64,000 nt of DNA from Microvelia longipes (Eukaryota; Arthropoda; Insecta; Hemiptera; Veliidae). The DNA lies in assembly GCA_018340805.1 (NCBI GenBank), contig JACMZG010001913.1:29948203-30012202 (forward strand), written 5' to 3'. Numbering within the stretch: position 1 is the stretch's first letter; each line of letters begins with the position of its first letter. The position numbers and the translations under genes were made by a program. The notes beneath the pieces are model-generated. The model saw nothing but the letters and a program-made list of their open reading frames with translations. It was not told the origin of the DNA and searched no databases. Below, in pieces: positions 37,358-49,401 of the stretch.

Positions 37358-37593
37358 AGAGATATTATTACTAGAGAAACCATATAGTTTGAAATATAAA
37401 ATAAAGAACCTGAACATCGTCGATAATACTATAATTATGTAAACAGCATAAAATAATCATTTATATAATCAAACATAAACAAGGAGTGAAGAGCAGACGA
37501 TTTATTTATTATAACCTTATTGGAGTTATTGGAGTTATAAGCAATGAGCCTCACAAAGGTAGGGTATGGCCCATCTAGTAATATATCTCTATG
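37358..37593 (+). mobile_element. MITE family 1, short copy with clear ends
   Basis: It starts AGAGATATTATTACTAGAG and ends CCATCTAGTAATATATCTCT, near-perfect inverses. TA follows the element at the right and overlaps the start at the left, consistent with a TA target. Internal blocks AGAACCTGA, ATCGTCGATAAT and AAGAGCAGACGA match the family members in intron 1. Confidence 0.75.
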
Positions 37594-39521
37594 GTGTCGA
37601 AATAGTTTTTATAAAAAGTTGGTGTATGTGTATTGATTTTTATAAAATTTATTCAGAAACTATTGGTCAAAAAATTTACAAAAAAAACAGTGATAGAATA
37701 GACCATAACTTAAGTTTGAGAAACACTATTTACATTTTGGGATATAAGTCTCACTTCAACTTAAGCAATAATAAAATCTAAAATTTTATCCTAAATTTTA
37801 ATACAATTATAGTGGGTAATTTAGAATAGTAATTTTATAATTATAATTATAAAATGATACAGTTATATAAATAGTGTGTAAACAATCTAAAAATGTTTAA
37901 AACTAAATAAATACTGATAAAATTATTTAAAACCTCTCATAAGTAAAGACAAAACTTAAGACAAGGAATAGAGAGAGGAAGGAGGATATTCTGAGTTAGA
38001 ATAATAATTGATTTAGTTATGACTTCTTATAAAAAAATCAGGCAATTTTAAATCATTATTATGATCAATAAAAAAAATAAATACAAAAAGGTTATATACA
38101 CCCTATAAAAACCAATACACTAATACACCATAAAAAGCATTTACAAAAAGATCCTAAAATAAGACTTTTATAATAAACATCAGTATTAAATAGATTTTTC
38201 TTTAAATGCAAAAACTATTTTATATTTTTCTTAAAAAATATATTTTGTGTTTTTTTAATTAAATAACTTATTAAAAATGCGTTGTTAATAAGTTTTCTTT
38301 CTTTCGAAAAATGAAATAAATTAATTTAAAAAAATGTAGATGTGTGGACTAAAAATATATATTAAGTATAATATTTATAACATTTCCGTAAAAATAATAG
38401 TTCTTAATTAAGAAATTCAATTATTTGTGTATAGAGGAGAAACATGAAAGTAATGGTTTGACAGCACGGAAAAACTAGATTTCTAGTGACTTTTTTCAAA
38501 AGAAAATGATGCATTTTACAAGGAGTGCAGATACAGAACTTTTTCCCTAATTGTGGAAATACCTGGATACCACAATCACAAACCTCACAATACCTGGATA
38601 TTACCACCAGTAATGATGAATAATTAATAAAACCTTTTTTTGTTGGTAAACCTTTCTGCAAAGTCATGAATAATATTTGCATTTGGGAGAGGCTAATGCA
38701 TTTGTCCAAACTAATATGACTAATGCATAACTTTTAACATTTCTTTATTCTAATGGTTAAAGAGCTTGAAATTAGAGTGAGTACTAAAATTCCTTGCTAA
38801 AATCTTAGCTTATCTTCTTTCTGAGGGAACTTAGTTTTGAACTCCCTTTTGGTTGTAGAATACTATAAGCACATCATGAGCCGTTTAAGTAAACAGATAT
38901 AATTCTGATTATTTTAACAAAAATAATTATTCAGGATTTTAACAAAAATCAAATCAGGCATTGCTCTTTAGCTGGGACAATGTCAAGGATCTAAGAACAC
39001 ACTCAACTATCGCGCGACCATCACACTCTAATATTAAAATTATTATTCATCATAAAAATATAAGTATCTTATTAAGATCAGTCCAATTAGGAGATTCACT
39101 AATCAAAGTACTATTGGTATCAAATTCAGGTATTGGAGCTTTTAGAATTCTGTATTGAAGCAGTACTTGTGATATTTATCATGCATATGCTAAATGACAT
39201 TGGAATGAATATATAATTTGATCAATTAGTTAAAAAAAATAATAAAATTTGAAGAAAATATAAATAAGCTAAATGTGATTAAACGTAAATAAAAAAAAAA
39301 CAAATTTTAACTATGTGAGGTATTAAAAAGGTAAATTTTTCTTTTAATTTTATACTTAGTATGGGTGGTGTTGTAGAACATGAATTAAATTATAATGACT
39401 CCATGATTTATGTTAATTTTTATCATAAAATGATTCTTATGGGATTGATCTGACAACACAGTGAAGTGAAAGGTGGAATCAGGATCGTTTTCTTCAAAAA
39501 TATTTGTTTACAAATTTATAC
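37594..39521. other. Spacer, one weak cysteine-rich frame
   Basis: AT-rich. A minus-strand frame at 38404-38709 (101 codons) contains CEVCDCG, then CICTPCKMHH; the cysteine/histidine spacing is reminiscent of piggyBac transposase C-termini, but nothing else of such a gene is present. Otherwise nothing recognised. Confidence 0.35.
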
Positions 39522-39576
<55 letters not shown>

Positions 39577-39587
39577 TTATATAATAC
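39522..39587. repeat. (TA)n microsatellite
   Basis: Nearly pure TA run with short breaks. Confidence 0.95.
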
Positions 39588-42500
39588 TAATAATGTTTGA
39601 AACATCTAGTTTGGTACATTAGAATCAGTAGGAGTTCACTGGAAATCAAATCAAGTTCTATAATATTGCTCTATATCTCAAAATAGTACACAGCTTTGCT
39701 TTGGACACAAAAAAAATAATACAAACTTGTTCCCTACACATAAATACTTAAAAACGGTTGATAGGTCCATGTGAATTCTTTTAATTTTGTAGAATAGGAA
39801 AATTCAAGGTATATCATAGCAGATTGGTTACAGATGTCCAAACTCAACCAAACTACAAAGTTGAAAATATTTAAATATATGAAGGAATTTAATAGCAGTA
39901 CATACAACCTTTCAATAGTATAACCTCACTATGTTTAAAATATCTTAATTTGACACGGTAACAGGTAAGGGGTACAAACAACCTTATGACAATCCGAAGC
40001 AAAAACTTTAATTATTAGATTTGTATTCTTAGTTTCTAAATTTTGCAATTGACACTTGTGATGAAAGCAATAAAAAACCCTGGTTTTAGGCCAATTAAAA
40101 AGGAATGTTTTGTGTATTGAGAAACAACTTTTTGTAATATTTAAAAAAAATAATTTGATGCTAGAGGAGTAAAAATTCTAGGGTTTCCAGAAAGCTGGTT
40201 CAAGATCACTGAGATGCTGAATCATTAGCAGAGAGGATGGATGAAATATTGTTTTTATCTCTTGATAAATCATCTGCAGAATGTAGATAAGTTATGGAAT
40301 TGTTTTTTGTCTCTTATTTCATCATAGGCATAAGAAAAATTGTCATCTCATTCTAAAACGTATTTTTTTAGAAACTTGTTTTATAATTAAGGTTGTTTTT
40401 ACCTCATCTAATAATAAATAATTTTAAAGCTATTGTCGTTAAATTTACATAACTAAAAAAAAAACATAAATGTTATAAATGTAATGGGAAAAGATGTTAA
40501 ATGTCTAATTGAATGTGTTTTTGTGGACCATATAATTAAAAATTAAAAAAGAATATGGAGTCCAAAAAATAGTTGCTTAAAGTCAAAGAGTTTAAACCAA
40601 TAGAGGAAGAACAAGGTAACTTTAACACATTGACAGAGTTTTGAAGTGCAAGGAGTGTTCTTGGTACCACAAGGATTAACCTCTCCACAATACATAATGA
40701 TGGATTATTTCAAATTAAAACTAGAACATAATTTATTTGACTTAAATGAGTTTAGCTCACATAACCCTGTTAAGCATTACTTATAACCTAAGTGATACTT
40801 AAAATAATCATGTTCAAAGCTGCTGCGTTATCCCTCTTTTGGTTAATACCTTTGTTTAAAATGCTCATTGACTAGTTATTTAATATTAGATTAACTAGTT
40901 TGTGATAATTAGATTGAATAGAGGAATTTGTTATTATGAGATTTAGATTGGGGAGTCGAGAAAATTTCTTGAGTTGAGTAAGATTGCAGACAGAGGGGCA
41001 ACCACTTGTTAAAATCCTAGTAAGTAGACAACTTATTTGAAGCTTAAGCTACTGACTCTCTTAAGAGTTTTTAATATTATGAGCATATGTCCCAGCAAGC
41101 AAATGAAATAGACACCATTCTGGGATTTAATCCCTGGTTGGAAGAGGCATTAATTTCTGCGTATCTGAAATTGAAAAAGCACTTTGACCAATCTAAACCC
41201 ATGTGTTCAAGTGAGATTAATAACTTAAAAAAAATTAAATTCAATTTCAAGCAAAGTTCTTTTTATTTCCAAACTCGAATCTAAGAAATTGCTCTCTGTA
41301 AGGTATTTAAAAACTTTATTTTTGACTTATTTTTACGTCATTAAAAACAGATTAAGTTCAACTCAATCTTAATAATTGTCCTTTAAATACAAAAAAGAAA
41401 ATAATTTCATAAATTAAAATGAAATGTTAAGTTCATAACATATAACTTAAAAATACTAGGAAAAGAGTAAAAAAAAATCAACTTATGTGTTACCTGAAAA
41501 TGTTATCCTACAAAGAATGTGTACCACACAAAAAATGTCACCTAAACCTCAAAAACAAAATTCCTCTAAAAATTACACACAGACAAAAATAAATTTTATA
41601 AAAACTTATAAATTTGTTTATAAAAATATTATAATTAATAACGTATTTAGGGCGAAAATTAAGGTTAACAATTTATTAGATGTAAAAAAGTAGATTAAAA
41701 TATATTTAGTGGACGTCTTTTAATAAAACATAAAAAAAAAACTTTGAATACTCTATTTTGTTCTTTTTTTAGCGTGAATTTTCCAAGAAAATTACATTTA
41801 AAATATTTTTAATTTTATAAATTTATTTATTGAAGTTATTCACAGAGCTGAAAAGCTTCAAAATATATTATAAACAATATAATTTTTACTGAAGAATAAA
41901 AAAAAACAAACACTGTTTGCGTGTGATAAAATTACAAACTATAATTTTTTTTAATTAATATTAAAGATAAATTGTACATAAAATTTAATCTCAACTTTCC
42001 TGTTTTTTATTCCCAATTTTAACTGTTTTTTTTATTTCAGACCAAAATTTAAATTGAGTGTTGTATTTTTAAGTTTTTAAATTCTGTTCTGTTTGATATT
42101 ATTCATAAGGTGAAAATTGTTAATTTTAAAAATGAGAAAATGTATTATAAATAAAGTTGATAAAAGTATTGTACTTGAAACATGCTTATAATACATACTA
42201 CTTACTTACTGAGATAGTAGTCAATTTAAAATAATATTTTCTCAAAATCAACAAATAAACTTTGTTTAAATGTGTTAGATATTGTTTAAAAAAATCATTT
42301 AATAGTGTTTTATTTCTTAAAAAATTTATTAAAATGTTTTTAAATCAATTTTAAATTTTTATGTAGAAACATTAAGGGCAGATAATGTTAGCTAGTTTTT
42401 ATAGAAAATGACACTACTTCTAACAATTTTACCAGACATAGTGTTATTTTTTAAAAAAATAATGCTTCTTTTTTGTTATATATCTATACCATGAAAAGAA

Positions 42501-42839
42501 AATACGCAACAATATGGTAATATGAACAATGTAGTATTAATAGTTGTGTGGAAAAAATGACGAGACATTATGGAAAAATGATTATTCAAACATAATCACT
42601 TCTGATTGACTCTTTAACTCAATTACACGGAATAAAGCAACAATTATATCATACAAATTTTAAATCATTATTGTTTAGTTCATGATGAGATGAGTCTCAT
42701 TATTTCACTCATTATTTTTAGTTTAAGTCTTAGATGAGTAAATATAAATGTCCAATAAAAGGAAATAGGGTAGACTTTGTTCTATTTTAGGGTAGATTTT
42801 GTTCTATTCCTATTTGTGATTAGTATGATTGCAAGTATC
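39588..42839. other. AT-rich spacer, nothing recognised
   Basis: No reading frame above 70 codons with any recognisable domain and no terminal repeats. Confidence 0.4.
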
Positions 42840-42915
42840 GATGGGAATAATTCAAATCACCGATTGTTAACTGATTGGAATGATTCAAATCAATAATTGG
42901 TTACTCATTGGAATA
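42840..42915. repeat. Short tandem repeat, period about 35 bp
   Basis: GGAATAATTCAAATCA, GGAATGATTCAAATCA and GGAATAATTCAT recur at about 35-bp spacing, with GATTGTTAACTGATT / AATTGGTTACTCATT between them. Confidence 0.65.
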
Positions 42916-43602
42916 ATTCATACAGCACGTCAAAGTTTAAAATTTATACAGACATACTAATCTGTTATTGTAAATATTACTATTATAATTTTTACTTATT
43001 TATAAGTTTATTATTTTATAAACATTAAATTGTACTATCTTTATATGCGAAGGACAAAAATTTAAATCAAATAAGAAATCTTTTCAACTTGTTGAATAAA
43101 GAAGAGAGATATTAAGTTCAAAAAAATATCTCAGCCTAGAATGGGAGTTGAACCTTGGCAGTTATATTAAAATGAAGACAATGATGCGATCCTTGATAGC
43201 ATAGCTTTTAAACATCTCCCTTATTTGATCCCAGCTATTTTACTCTCATTTCTTCAATAAATGCTCCACAAAGGTCTCGACATAAAAATCTAACATGGGT
43301 AAAATTAAAATTGTCCAAACTATTTCTTATTTATTTTATTTTTTAAATTATTATTTTTTAGATGATTTGTTTTATATAATAAATAAAATATTCATTAAAA
43401 AAAAGGATAAGTAAAATGAGACTTGATTTCAAGATTTCATTAATAATATAATTGTAATAAATAAAACATTTTTTATTTATAAATGTTTGTGTATATCTGT
43501 AAGCATTTTTTTGGCTACAACAAATAAATATATCGTAATTAGCTTTTGACTTCTTTTATTCATTAAAACACTCAAATACAATAAAATGGAATAGTAAAAA
43601 GT

Positions 43603-44155
43603 CTCTCTACAGTTAGTTCATTAACTGTAGGACTGTGGGGGGGGGGGGGTAGACCAATTTCAGAGGGGGCAATGTTGCACACGCCTATAAAGTACTTGCA
43701 CTGAAAACTACTTCATCAGAGATGCACATTTTTTCACGTCAAGGGGGGCTAGGGCCTCTCCTAAACAGTGAAGTTCCTTCACAGTTAGTCAACTAGCTGT
43801 ACATTCTTTTTATTTTTCCTCATTTACCCCATAGTATATAAAAAAATTGTGTTTGCAAATAAATTACCGAAATATCACCAGAATTACCCCTTTTTAGGTG
43901 TTTAAAGCCCTACTGAGTAGTTTTCACAAAGTTGTTATTACTTACTAGGAATAAAAAAGTAATGGTCACTCCACAGTCAGTCAATTAATTGTGGAGACTT
44001 ATTATTCTTTACAAAAAAAATGAAAGAGTAACAGTTACTCCATAGTCAGTTTACTAATTGTGGACTCTTTTTATTCTTTACAAAGATTGAAAGAGTAAAG
44101 GTCACTCCACAGTCAGTCAACTAATTGTGAAGACGACAAAAAATGAAAGAGTACG
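43603..44155. repeat. Minisatellite-like cluster with palindromic units
   Basis: The motif CTCCACAGTCAGTCAA.TAATTGTGGA, or close variants, recurs near 43608, 43779, 43971, 44040 and 44106. The last three are spaced about 65-70 bp and separated by TTATTCTTTACAAA and GAAAGAGTAA. Each motif is itself an inverted repeat (CCACAGT...TTGTGG). A G-run lies at 43636-43649, and an inverse fragment of dispersed repeat A at 43855-43945 interrupts the cluster. Confidence 0.7.
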
Positions 44156-44415
44156 TGAATGCATAGAAAAATTATCAACCAAATTTTTATTGGCACACAT
44201 AAACATCTGTTTCATGTTGCTAGTAAGAAGGCAAAAAAAATGGGGGTCCAAATATTTATTACAGTTACAATTTAGAACGTTTCCTCTTCATATTTTATGA
44301 AATAGGACGAAAGGCTAAGAAAGAAATTGGTGGTTGTAGGAGTCATCGTGTTTTATCAGGGTACTATACAAATTATAATGGAGTTTACTGCCATAGCTGT
44401 TATGCAAGCCTAAAC

Positions 44416-44590
44416 TTAAAAACTTAAAAATAGAAAGTTTTGTGATGGGTTTAGGCAAAGATTGTTAAAGGAGATTCGCCAATGTGTTTTAAAAATATCT
44501 ACTTTAAAAGGGGTGTTGACTAAAGACCTTAACTCCTCCTCTTTTGACAGAAAAGCAGTTCCAGTACTGCTAGCACCATCTGTTGGTGTG
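44416..44590 (-). pseudogene. Downstream part of an unknown reading frame split by the Copia element
   Basis: On the minus strand this is open for 57 codons up to a TAA at 44416-44418 and begins with TPTDGASSTG. Across the Copia insertion site it is in frame with the open stretch at 57930-58096; counting one copy of the AAAAA duplication, the two form an uninterrupted frame of 113 codons without a Met. I do not recognise the protein. It could be an internal exon, an older transposon fragment or chance. Confidence 0.35.
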
Positions 44591-44595
44591 AAAAA
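44591..44595 (+). repeat. Left target-site duplication of the Copia element (AAAAA)
   Basis: AAAAA directly before the left LTR, repeated directly after the right LTR at 57930-57934. Confidence 0.8.
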
Positions 44596-44713
44596 TGTTG
44601 GATTAATTTTTATAATTTTGAAATTGTCATGTCAGTCAAATTCTTTTAAAAATATATTATTAATATTTTGGTATTGAAAAGAGTTATTAAAATTTATGTA
44701 GCCAAAGCCAACA
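44596..44713 (+). repeat. Copia 5' LTR
   Basis: 118 bp, TGTTGG...CCAACA. It matches 57811-57929 with small indels in T and A runs and one G/C change near the end. Confidence 0.9.
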
Positions 44714-44716
44714 AAG

Positions 44717-44721
44717 GTTAT
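44717..44721 (+). repeat. Left target-site duplication of the Gypsy element (GTTAT)
   Basis: GTTAT precedes the left Gypsy LTR and is repeated at 54871-54875 after the right one. Removing the Gypsy joins AAGGTTAT to GGGCCCAG, the primer-binding site form used by Copia-type elements (internal part of initiator tRNA-Met). Confidence 0.95.
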
Positions 44722-44849
44722 TGATAGATCTATACTTATTCAAATGAAACTCTATTTTAAATCAATATGAATCTATTAGATGAATGAATACAATAAATTA
44801 ATATATAAAAGTAATGACATTAATATGACATAATTTGTCATACATATCA
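44722..44849 (-). repeat. Gypsy 3' LTR
   Basis: 128 bp, plus strand TGATAG...ATATCA; appears identical to 54743-54870. Its first three bases on the element strand (TGA, 44849-44847) are in frame with the end of pol and act as its stop codon. Confidence 0.95.
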
Positions 44850-44863
44850 GGTCTTCCCCCCTA
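44850..44863 (-). other. Gypsy polypurine tract
   Basis: On the element strand AGGGGGGAAGACC directly precedes the 3' LTR. It is the expected primer site for plus-strand DNA synthesis. Confidence 0.8.
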
Positions 44864-44955
44864 TTAACGTTGGCCAAATTTGGTCGATGTGTTTCCTACA
44901 CAGATCCCCGTTATCTAATTTAACTTTGTATATTACTGATCCTTCTTTTCCTACT

Positions 44956-45303
44956 ACCATTCCATACGACCATTTACTTCTCTTGCCATATTCCCTCACC
45001 TGTACTCTCTCTCCTACCTCTACTTTCCTGCTTGTGTCTGTTAGCATCACCCTACTCATTTTCTGTTCTGGTTTCATTAAATGCAGCCTTGTCCTCACTT
45101 CCCGCCCCATCATTAATTTGTAAGGTGATATACCCGTGGTGCTAGATGGTGCATTACGCAGTTGTACCAGGAAGTCTGAAGTTTTTCTTCGGCTGTTCCC
45201 CTTCAATGGTTTTCAGAAGTTTCTTTATAGTTTGCACTGCTCGTTCTGCAGTTCCATTTGATTTTGGGTGATAAGGTGCGATAGTTCTATGACATATCCC
45301 GTT

Positions 45304-45310
<7 letters not shown>
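44956..45310 (-). repeat. Left copy of a 355-bp direct duplication flanking the non-LTR element
   Basis: It runs from ACCATTCCATACGACC to CCCGTTTTTACTT and is repeated at 50791-51147 (357 bp) with only two single-base indels. It abuts the poly(T) end of the non-LTR element, while the other copy abuts the element's 5' end, the arrangement of a target-site duplication. Confidence 0.9.

Positions 45311-45354
<44 letters not shown>
45309..45354 (-). other. Poly(A) tail of the non-LTR element
   Basis: A run of about 46 T on the plus strand marks the 3' end of the minus-strand element; the first two bases may belong to the target sequence. Confidence 0.95.
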
Positions 45355-45355
<1 letters not shown>

Positions 45356-45406
45356 GCATTGGTTGACTAGAACCATACAGCCATGTTTATGTATAATATG
45401 TTATGT

Positions 45407-45744
45407 TTATATTTTTATATTAGATTTGCATAGGAATATGAAGATATGTTTATAAACTGAAATTGACTTGGAAGCTAGTAGTGTTGTGTAGTTATAAGGT
45501 TGTGTTATCTCTCGTGTTATGTGTAATTGTTTTAATAATATTAGTCTGTTCTGTGAGTAATGTGTACAGTGCATTATTATATGTTCAAGATCTTCTATTT
45601 CGTTGCAGTGTTGACACAATGGATTATTTTCTATTTTGATTTTCGTTAAATATTGTTTGCAGATTCCATGATTAGATCTTAGCCTGGTAATTGTAGTAGT
45701 AAAGTATCTATTGTTAGTTGGAAGTGATTTAAACCAAGGTGTGT
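45407..45744 (-). pseudogene. Non-LTR ORF2, C-terminal zinc finger part
   Basis: Displaced by a frameshift from the main ORF2 frame that ends at 45745. It encodes CQHCNEIEDLEHIIMHC, the C-x2-C...H-x4-C finger that follows RNase H in I/R1-type elements and is thought to help bind the RNA or target. It then runs to the stop at 45407. Confidence 0.8.
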
Positions 45745-47566
45745 TTACATTTTGTTGTATTTCTTGTAGAAACTACCAGCATGTTGGGTGACATACCAAG
45801 TCTGCCACCTCGATGAAGATTTCTTTTTAATTTGAATGTTAAGGTCTTGACTGGGAGTTTTGTACTTGGAGCCATGTAAAATTGCTGACTCAACATCTTT
45901 GCTACTCTGTTTTGCTTTTTTATCGACGATTTCATTAGGTATTATGCCTGCATGACCTTTAAGCCATACTAGTACTATTGTTTTGTTTTGTTTTTTTATT
46001 TTATAACTTAAATTTATTATTTCACAGGTTAAATAGTTTTTAATTGATTGAAAATTTTTGTTTTTAATTGCTTCTATCACACTTTGATTATCAGTGAAAA
46101 CAACAAATTTTTTAAGATTTGATATGTATATATATTTTAATGCTTCTACAATTGCAATTTGTTCTGTAGTGTAAGAGGAGACATATTGATTAAGTTTTAT
46201 TCCATGTAATATATTTTGTGAATAATCAAACATAGCACAACCTGAATTATTATCTGTTTTTGAACCGTCAGTAAATATATACTGATATTTTGGCCACTGA
46301 GAGTGAACAGCATCCCAAAACATACTATTTCTGACAGAGGGTTGATATTTACTGAGATCTTCCATATGATGGGTTCGGATTTTAGATAATATGGCATTGT
46401 ATTCTGTTTGTTTATATGGAATACGTTTGTAAATATAAATATCATTTCTAATTGAAGCAGTTTCAGTGAAGCTTTCAACTAAAGGTGGAGTTTTTTTATG
46501 CTGCCAGTAGGGAAAAGTGAGTACAGAAGAAGTTAAGATTGAGATTTTTTTTGATACCTGAGTGTTGTAAGAATAATTTTTAACGACGAAATCTGTCAGA
46601 TAGAATTTGTCTGCGTATGAGAGTGGGGGCTCGTTAGATTCACTGTGCAGACAAGGAAGAGGAGTAGAAGGGAGACTGCCTAAGCAGATGCGTAGACACA
46701 TATTTTGGACTTTTTGTAAAGGTTTTAGTTTGATTTCACTGGCTTGTCCATAGAATATAGAACCAAAATCTATCACAGATCGAATTGTTGCTCGATAGTA
46801 GAGCAGTGCAGTGCTAGGGTCTGCACCCCAGTAAGTACGACAAACTGATTTCAAAACGTTTATATATTTTTCAACTCTTCCTAGGATGTAATTTATGTGG
46901 TTTGTCCATGTCAATTTAGTGTTAAGTAGTAACCCTAAAAATCTGGGTTCCCTTGACACTGGATATCTAATTTCATTTATAACAACAGCTTCGCCCATAG
47001 GAATCTGTCTTTTTCGGGTAAAAGGAGAAATGAAGGATTTCTGACTTGATATAGTAAGTTCTTTATCTTTGGCCCATCGTAATAAAACAGCAACGACTTC
47101 GTACAAAATGACTAGAGCGTCTTCTATTGTTTTAGCTAAGATATAGAGACATATATCATCTGCCCACTGCAAAATCCGTATGTCTCTTCCAAACCATGAC
47201 TCAATATCGCAAACATACAAGGAGTATAATAAACATGATAAGATCCCACCCTGTGGGAGGCCTAGAGTGGCAACTCTAGGACCAACAGTGCGTCCATTTA
47301 CTTTTATAAACAATTTTCGTCCTGAAATGAGAGATAACATGTTTTTTACGAGAGGAGGAGGTAGACCAAGCGATATAAGGATGTGATAAAGTTTGCGCAG
47401 ATTAACATTATCGTAGGCTCCTTTAATATCTACAAATAAGGCAAGAACACAATGACCACGAGAAAAAGCAGAATATATATCAGAAATGAGGATTGACTGT
47501 GGTTGGCTAACTGAACAGAATTTTCTAAAGCCGAACTGAGACTTAGGAAGAAAGTCAAAGCTCTCG
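45745..47566 (-). pseudogene. Non-LTR ORF2, reverse transcriptase core and RNase H
   Basis: Open from about 47566; the first Met is at 47340 (531 codons from there). Upstream of that Met are KSQFGFRK and the motif A sequence FVDIKGAYDNV (47413-47440). After it come LPQGGILS (motif B), then QWADDICLY (residues 58-66 counted from the Met), the catalytic YADD box with Trp in place of the usual aromatic Tyr or Phe. RNase H follows at roughly residues 355-485 with FTDGSK, TTEQIAIVEAL, VFTDNQSV and HAGIIPNEIVDKKAK, so the D, E, D and H/D positions are all present. A frameshift near 47560 separates it from the fingers region and another near 45745 from the C-terminal finger. Confidence 0.9.
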
Positions 47567-47947
47567 CCACCATTCTAATCTGTTTTTGATTAGTCTTTCA
47601 TAGGTTTTTTTAAAGCATGAAGATAGGGCTATTGGACGATATGAGTCAGCTAAATTAGGATCTTTACCTGGTTTAAGTATTGGGATTATTCTTTCTTCAT
47701 ACCATTGTGGAGGAAAATCTATTTCATTTGTGAACATTTTATTGTAGAGGTTTAAGAGGATTTGTAAATATTGTAAGGGTAAGTTACTTATCATTGAGTA
47801 ATGTATACCGTCCGGTCCGGGACAGGAGTTATTATTTTTTTTTAATGCTAATTCCAGTTCTGACGTAGTGAAAGGTCTAAGAAGTTCATTTGAACTATAA
47901 TCCCTTCCTACCCGAGCGTAATCGGGAAGAGGATTTTGTTCTGACAC
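47555..47947 (-). pseudogene. Non-LTR ORF2, reverse transcriptase fingers part
   Basis: 130 codons containing PGPDGIHYSMI, ERIIPILKPGKDP and SYRPIALSSC, the conserved opening motifs of non-LTR reverse transcriptases. The frame overlaps the endonuclease frame at its start and is lost near 47560, where the continuing frame begins with SFDFLPKSQFGFRK. Confidence 0.9.
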
Positions 47948-49138
47948 ATTGTCGGGACAAAGTTCTTTAATAAATCGTATGCTATGTTTTCGTTTATGTT
48001 ATTATAAGAATTTATACTATTTTTATTTTTTAGATTTTTAAGGGTACGCCATACTTCTTTGACCGGGGTCTGACAACTAATTTTTGAACAGTACTTTTTC
48101 CATGATTTTCTTTTGGAATTTTTAATTGTTTTTCTAGCTTTAGCTTCTGCTTTTTTAAATAATATAAATGTATTTGTTGAAGGGTTGTTTCTATAAGCCA
48201 TTATAGACTGCTCTCTTAGATCAGAAGTATCTTGGCATTCTTGTGTCCACCAAAGTTTAGTTTTATTTTGGGGGGCATTACCTTTACTTTTTGGAATAGA
48301 TAATTCACACGCATTGTTTATATTTAGTACTAAATCCTTGTAGCTAAATTCGTTCCATATATCCTCAGGGGGGAGAGTTTTTCGTAATTCTGTTTTATAA
48401 ACGTCCCAATCGGCTTTATTCATTTTCCACCTTATTTCTTTGTGCAGAGTATCAACTTCAAAATCTGTTTTAATAATAATTGGGTAGTGATTGGAACCAA
48501 GAGGGTCGGCCCAAACTGACCAATCTAACATAGGTCCCAATTCAGGTGAACAAAAAGTAATATCAACGGCTGAGTACCTTCGATGACATGGTTGCTTAAC
48601 TAGAGTTGGGGATCCATCATTTAAAAATATTAGATTTGAAGAATGAGCTGCGTCTAATAATGCTAGACCATATCCGTCAGTGTATTCACAGCCCCATGCA
48701 GTATGGTGACTATTGAAGTCACCTCCGACTAGAGAGGGGCCAGGAATAGACTGGAATAAACTGTTCCATTCCATCTCACTAACAACATTTTTTGGCTCAT
48801 TATAAATAGACATAACATATAAATCATTAAAAAGATTAGTAGAGAGTTTTATGCCAACACACATGACACCATCTGTTTGTGGAATATTTTGCAGTTGTGT
48901 AAATGAATAAGTATTTTTTATTAGAATAGCTACGCCAGCCCGACCATCATGACGGTCCTGGCGTACTATATTGTATCCTGTAAAAGTAACAGATTGACCT
49001 GGCACAAACCAGGTCTCAGAAAAGGACTAAGTCGACCCGTTGAGAATAAAGGAAGTGTTCAAGACTTCCTTTATTAGATAAAGCGGAACGAGAGTTCCAC
49101 TGGGTAATCTTTAATGATTTTGAAGTGTTACAAGTCAT
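47908..49138 (-). pseudogene. Non-LTR ORF2 start and endonuclease domain
   Basis: The ORF2 ATG is at 49138-49136 and overlaps the ORF1 stop (ATGA). The frame opens TCNTSKSLKITQWNSRS, typical of the start of I-type endonucleases, and runs to a frameshift near 49025; the main endonuclease frame then continues to 47908. Motifs in order: LFSETW, GRAGVAILI, GGDFNSHHTAWG and SAVDITF, then GSNHYPI, where the usual catalytic SDH triad reads SNH. The domain nicks target DNA to prime reverse transcription. The last part (after about 48450) links to the reverse transcriptase. Confidence 0.88.
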
Positions 49139-49401
49139 AGGGCTAAGTCTTTAAGTTTATCCTTAATGTGACTTCTTAAAAGATGATCAGAGAGATTTAG
49201 TTTTTTATTTTGGACTATTTCGTTAATTAAAGTTATTATTATGTCAGGTAGATTTGATTTATTTTTTATATTACCAGAGAGTTCACAGTCTGAGGAGCTT
49301 TCAGTTTTATTATTAGATTGGAGATTTCTTTCATATGGTCTCCTGGAGAGGATAAGTCCACCAGGTCTGTTTTGAGGCATAATATTTGTTTGTATAAGCA
49401 A
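49135..49401 (-). pseudogene. Non-LTR ORF1, C-terminal end
   Basis: Frame-shifted continuation of ORF1. It ends DKLKDLAL and a TGA at 49137-49135 that overlaps the ATG of ORF2 in the tetramer ATGA, an arrangement known from other two-ORF non-LTR elements and compatible with termination-reinitiation. Confidence 0.8.

Larger units (their letters stand above)
44850..45310 (-). pseudogene. Gypsy pol 3' end (integrase C-terminal part)
   Basis: This is the piece of pol left downstream of the non-LTR insertion. It encodes the integrase C-terminal region (QLRNAPSSTTGISPYKLMMG, then basic KRSKWSYG and a short GKEGSVIYKVKLDNG segment similar to the C-terminal domain that binds DNA). The upstream 355 bp (44956-45310) duplicate 50791-51147. 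Relative to that copy it lacks one base in GGATAGTC and one C in a C-run, so its frame is shifted there. The frame ends at the TGA of the LTR. The last 106 bp before the purine tract are unique to this side. Confidence 0.85.
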
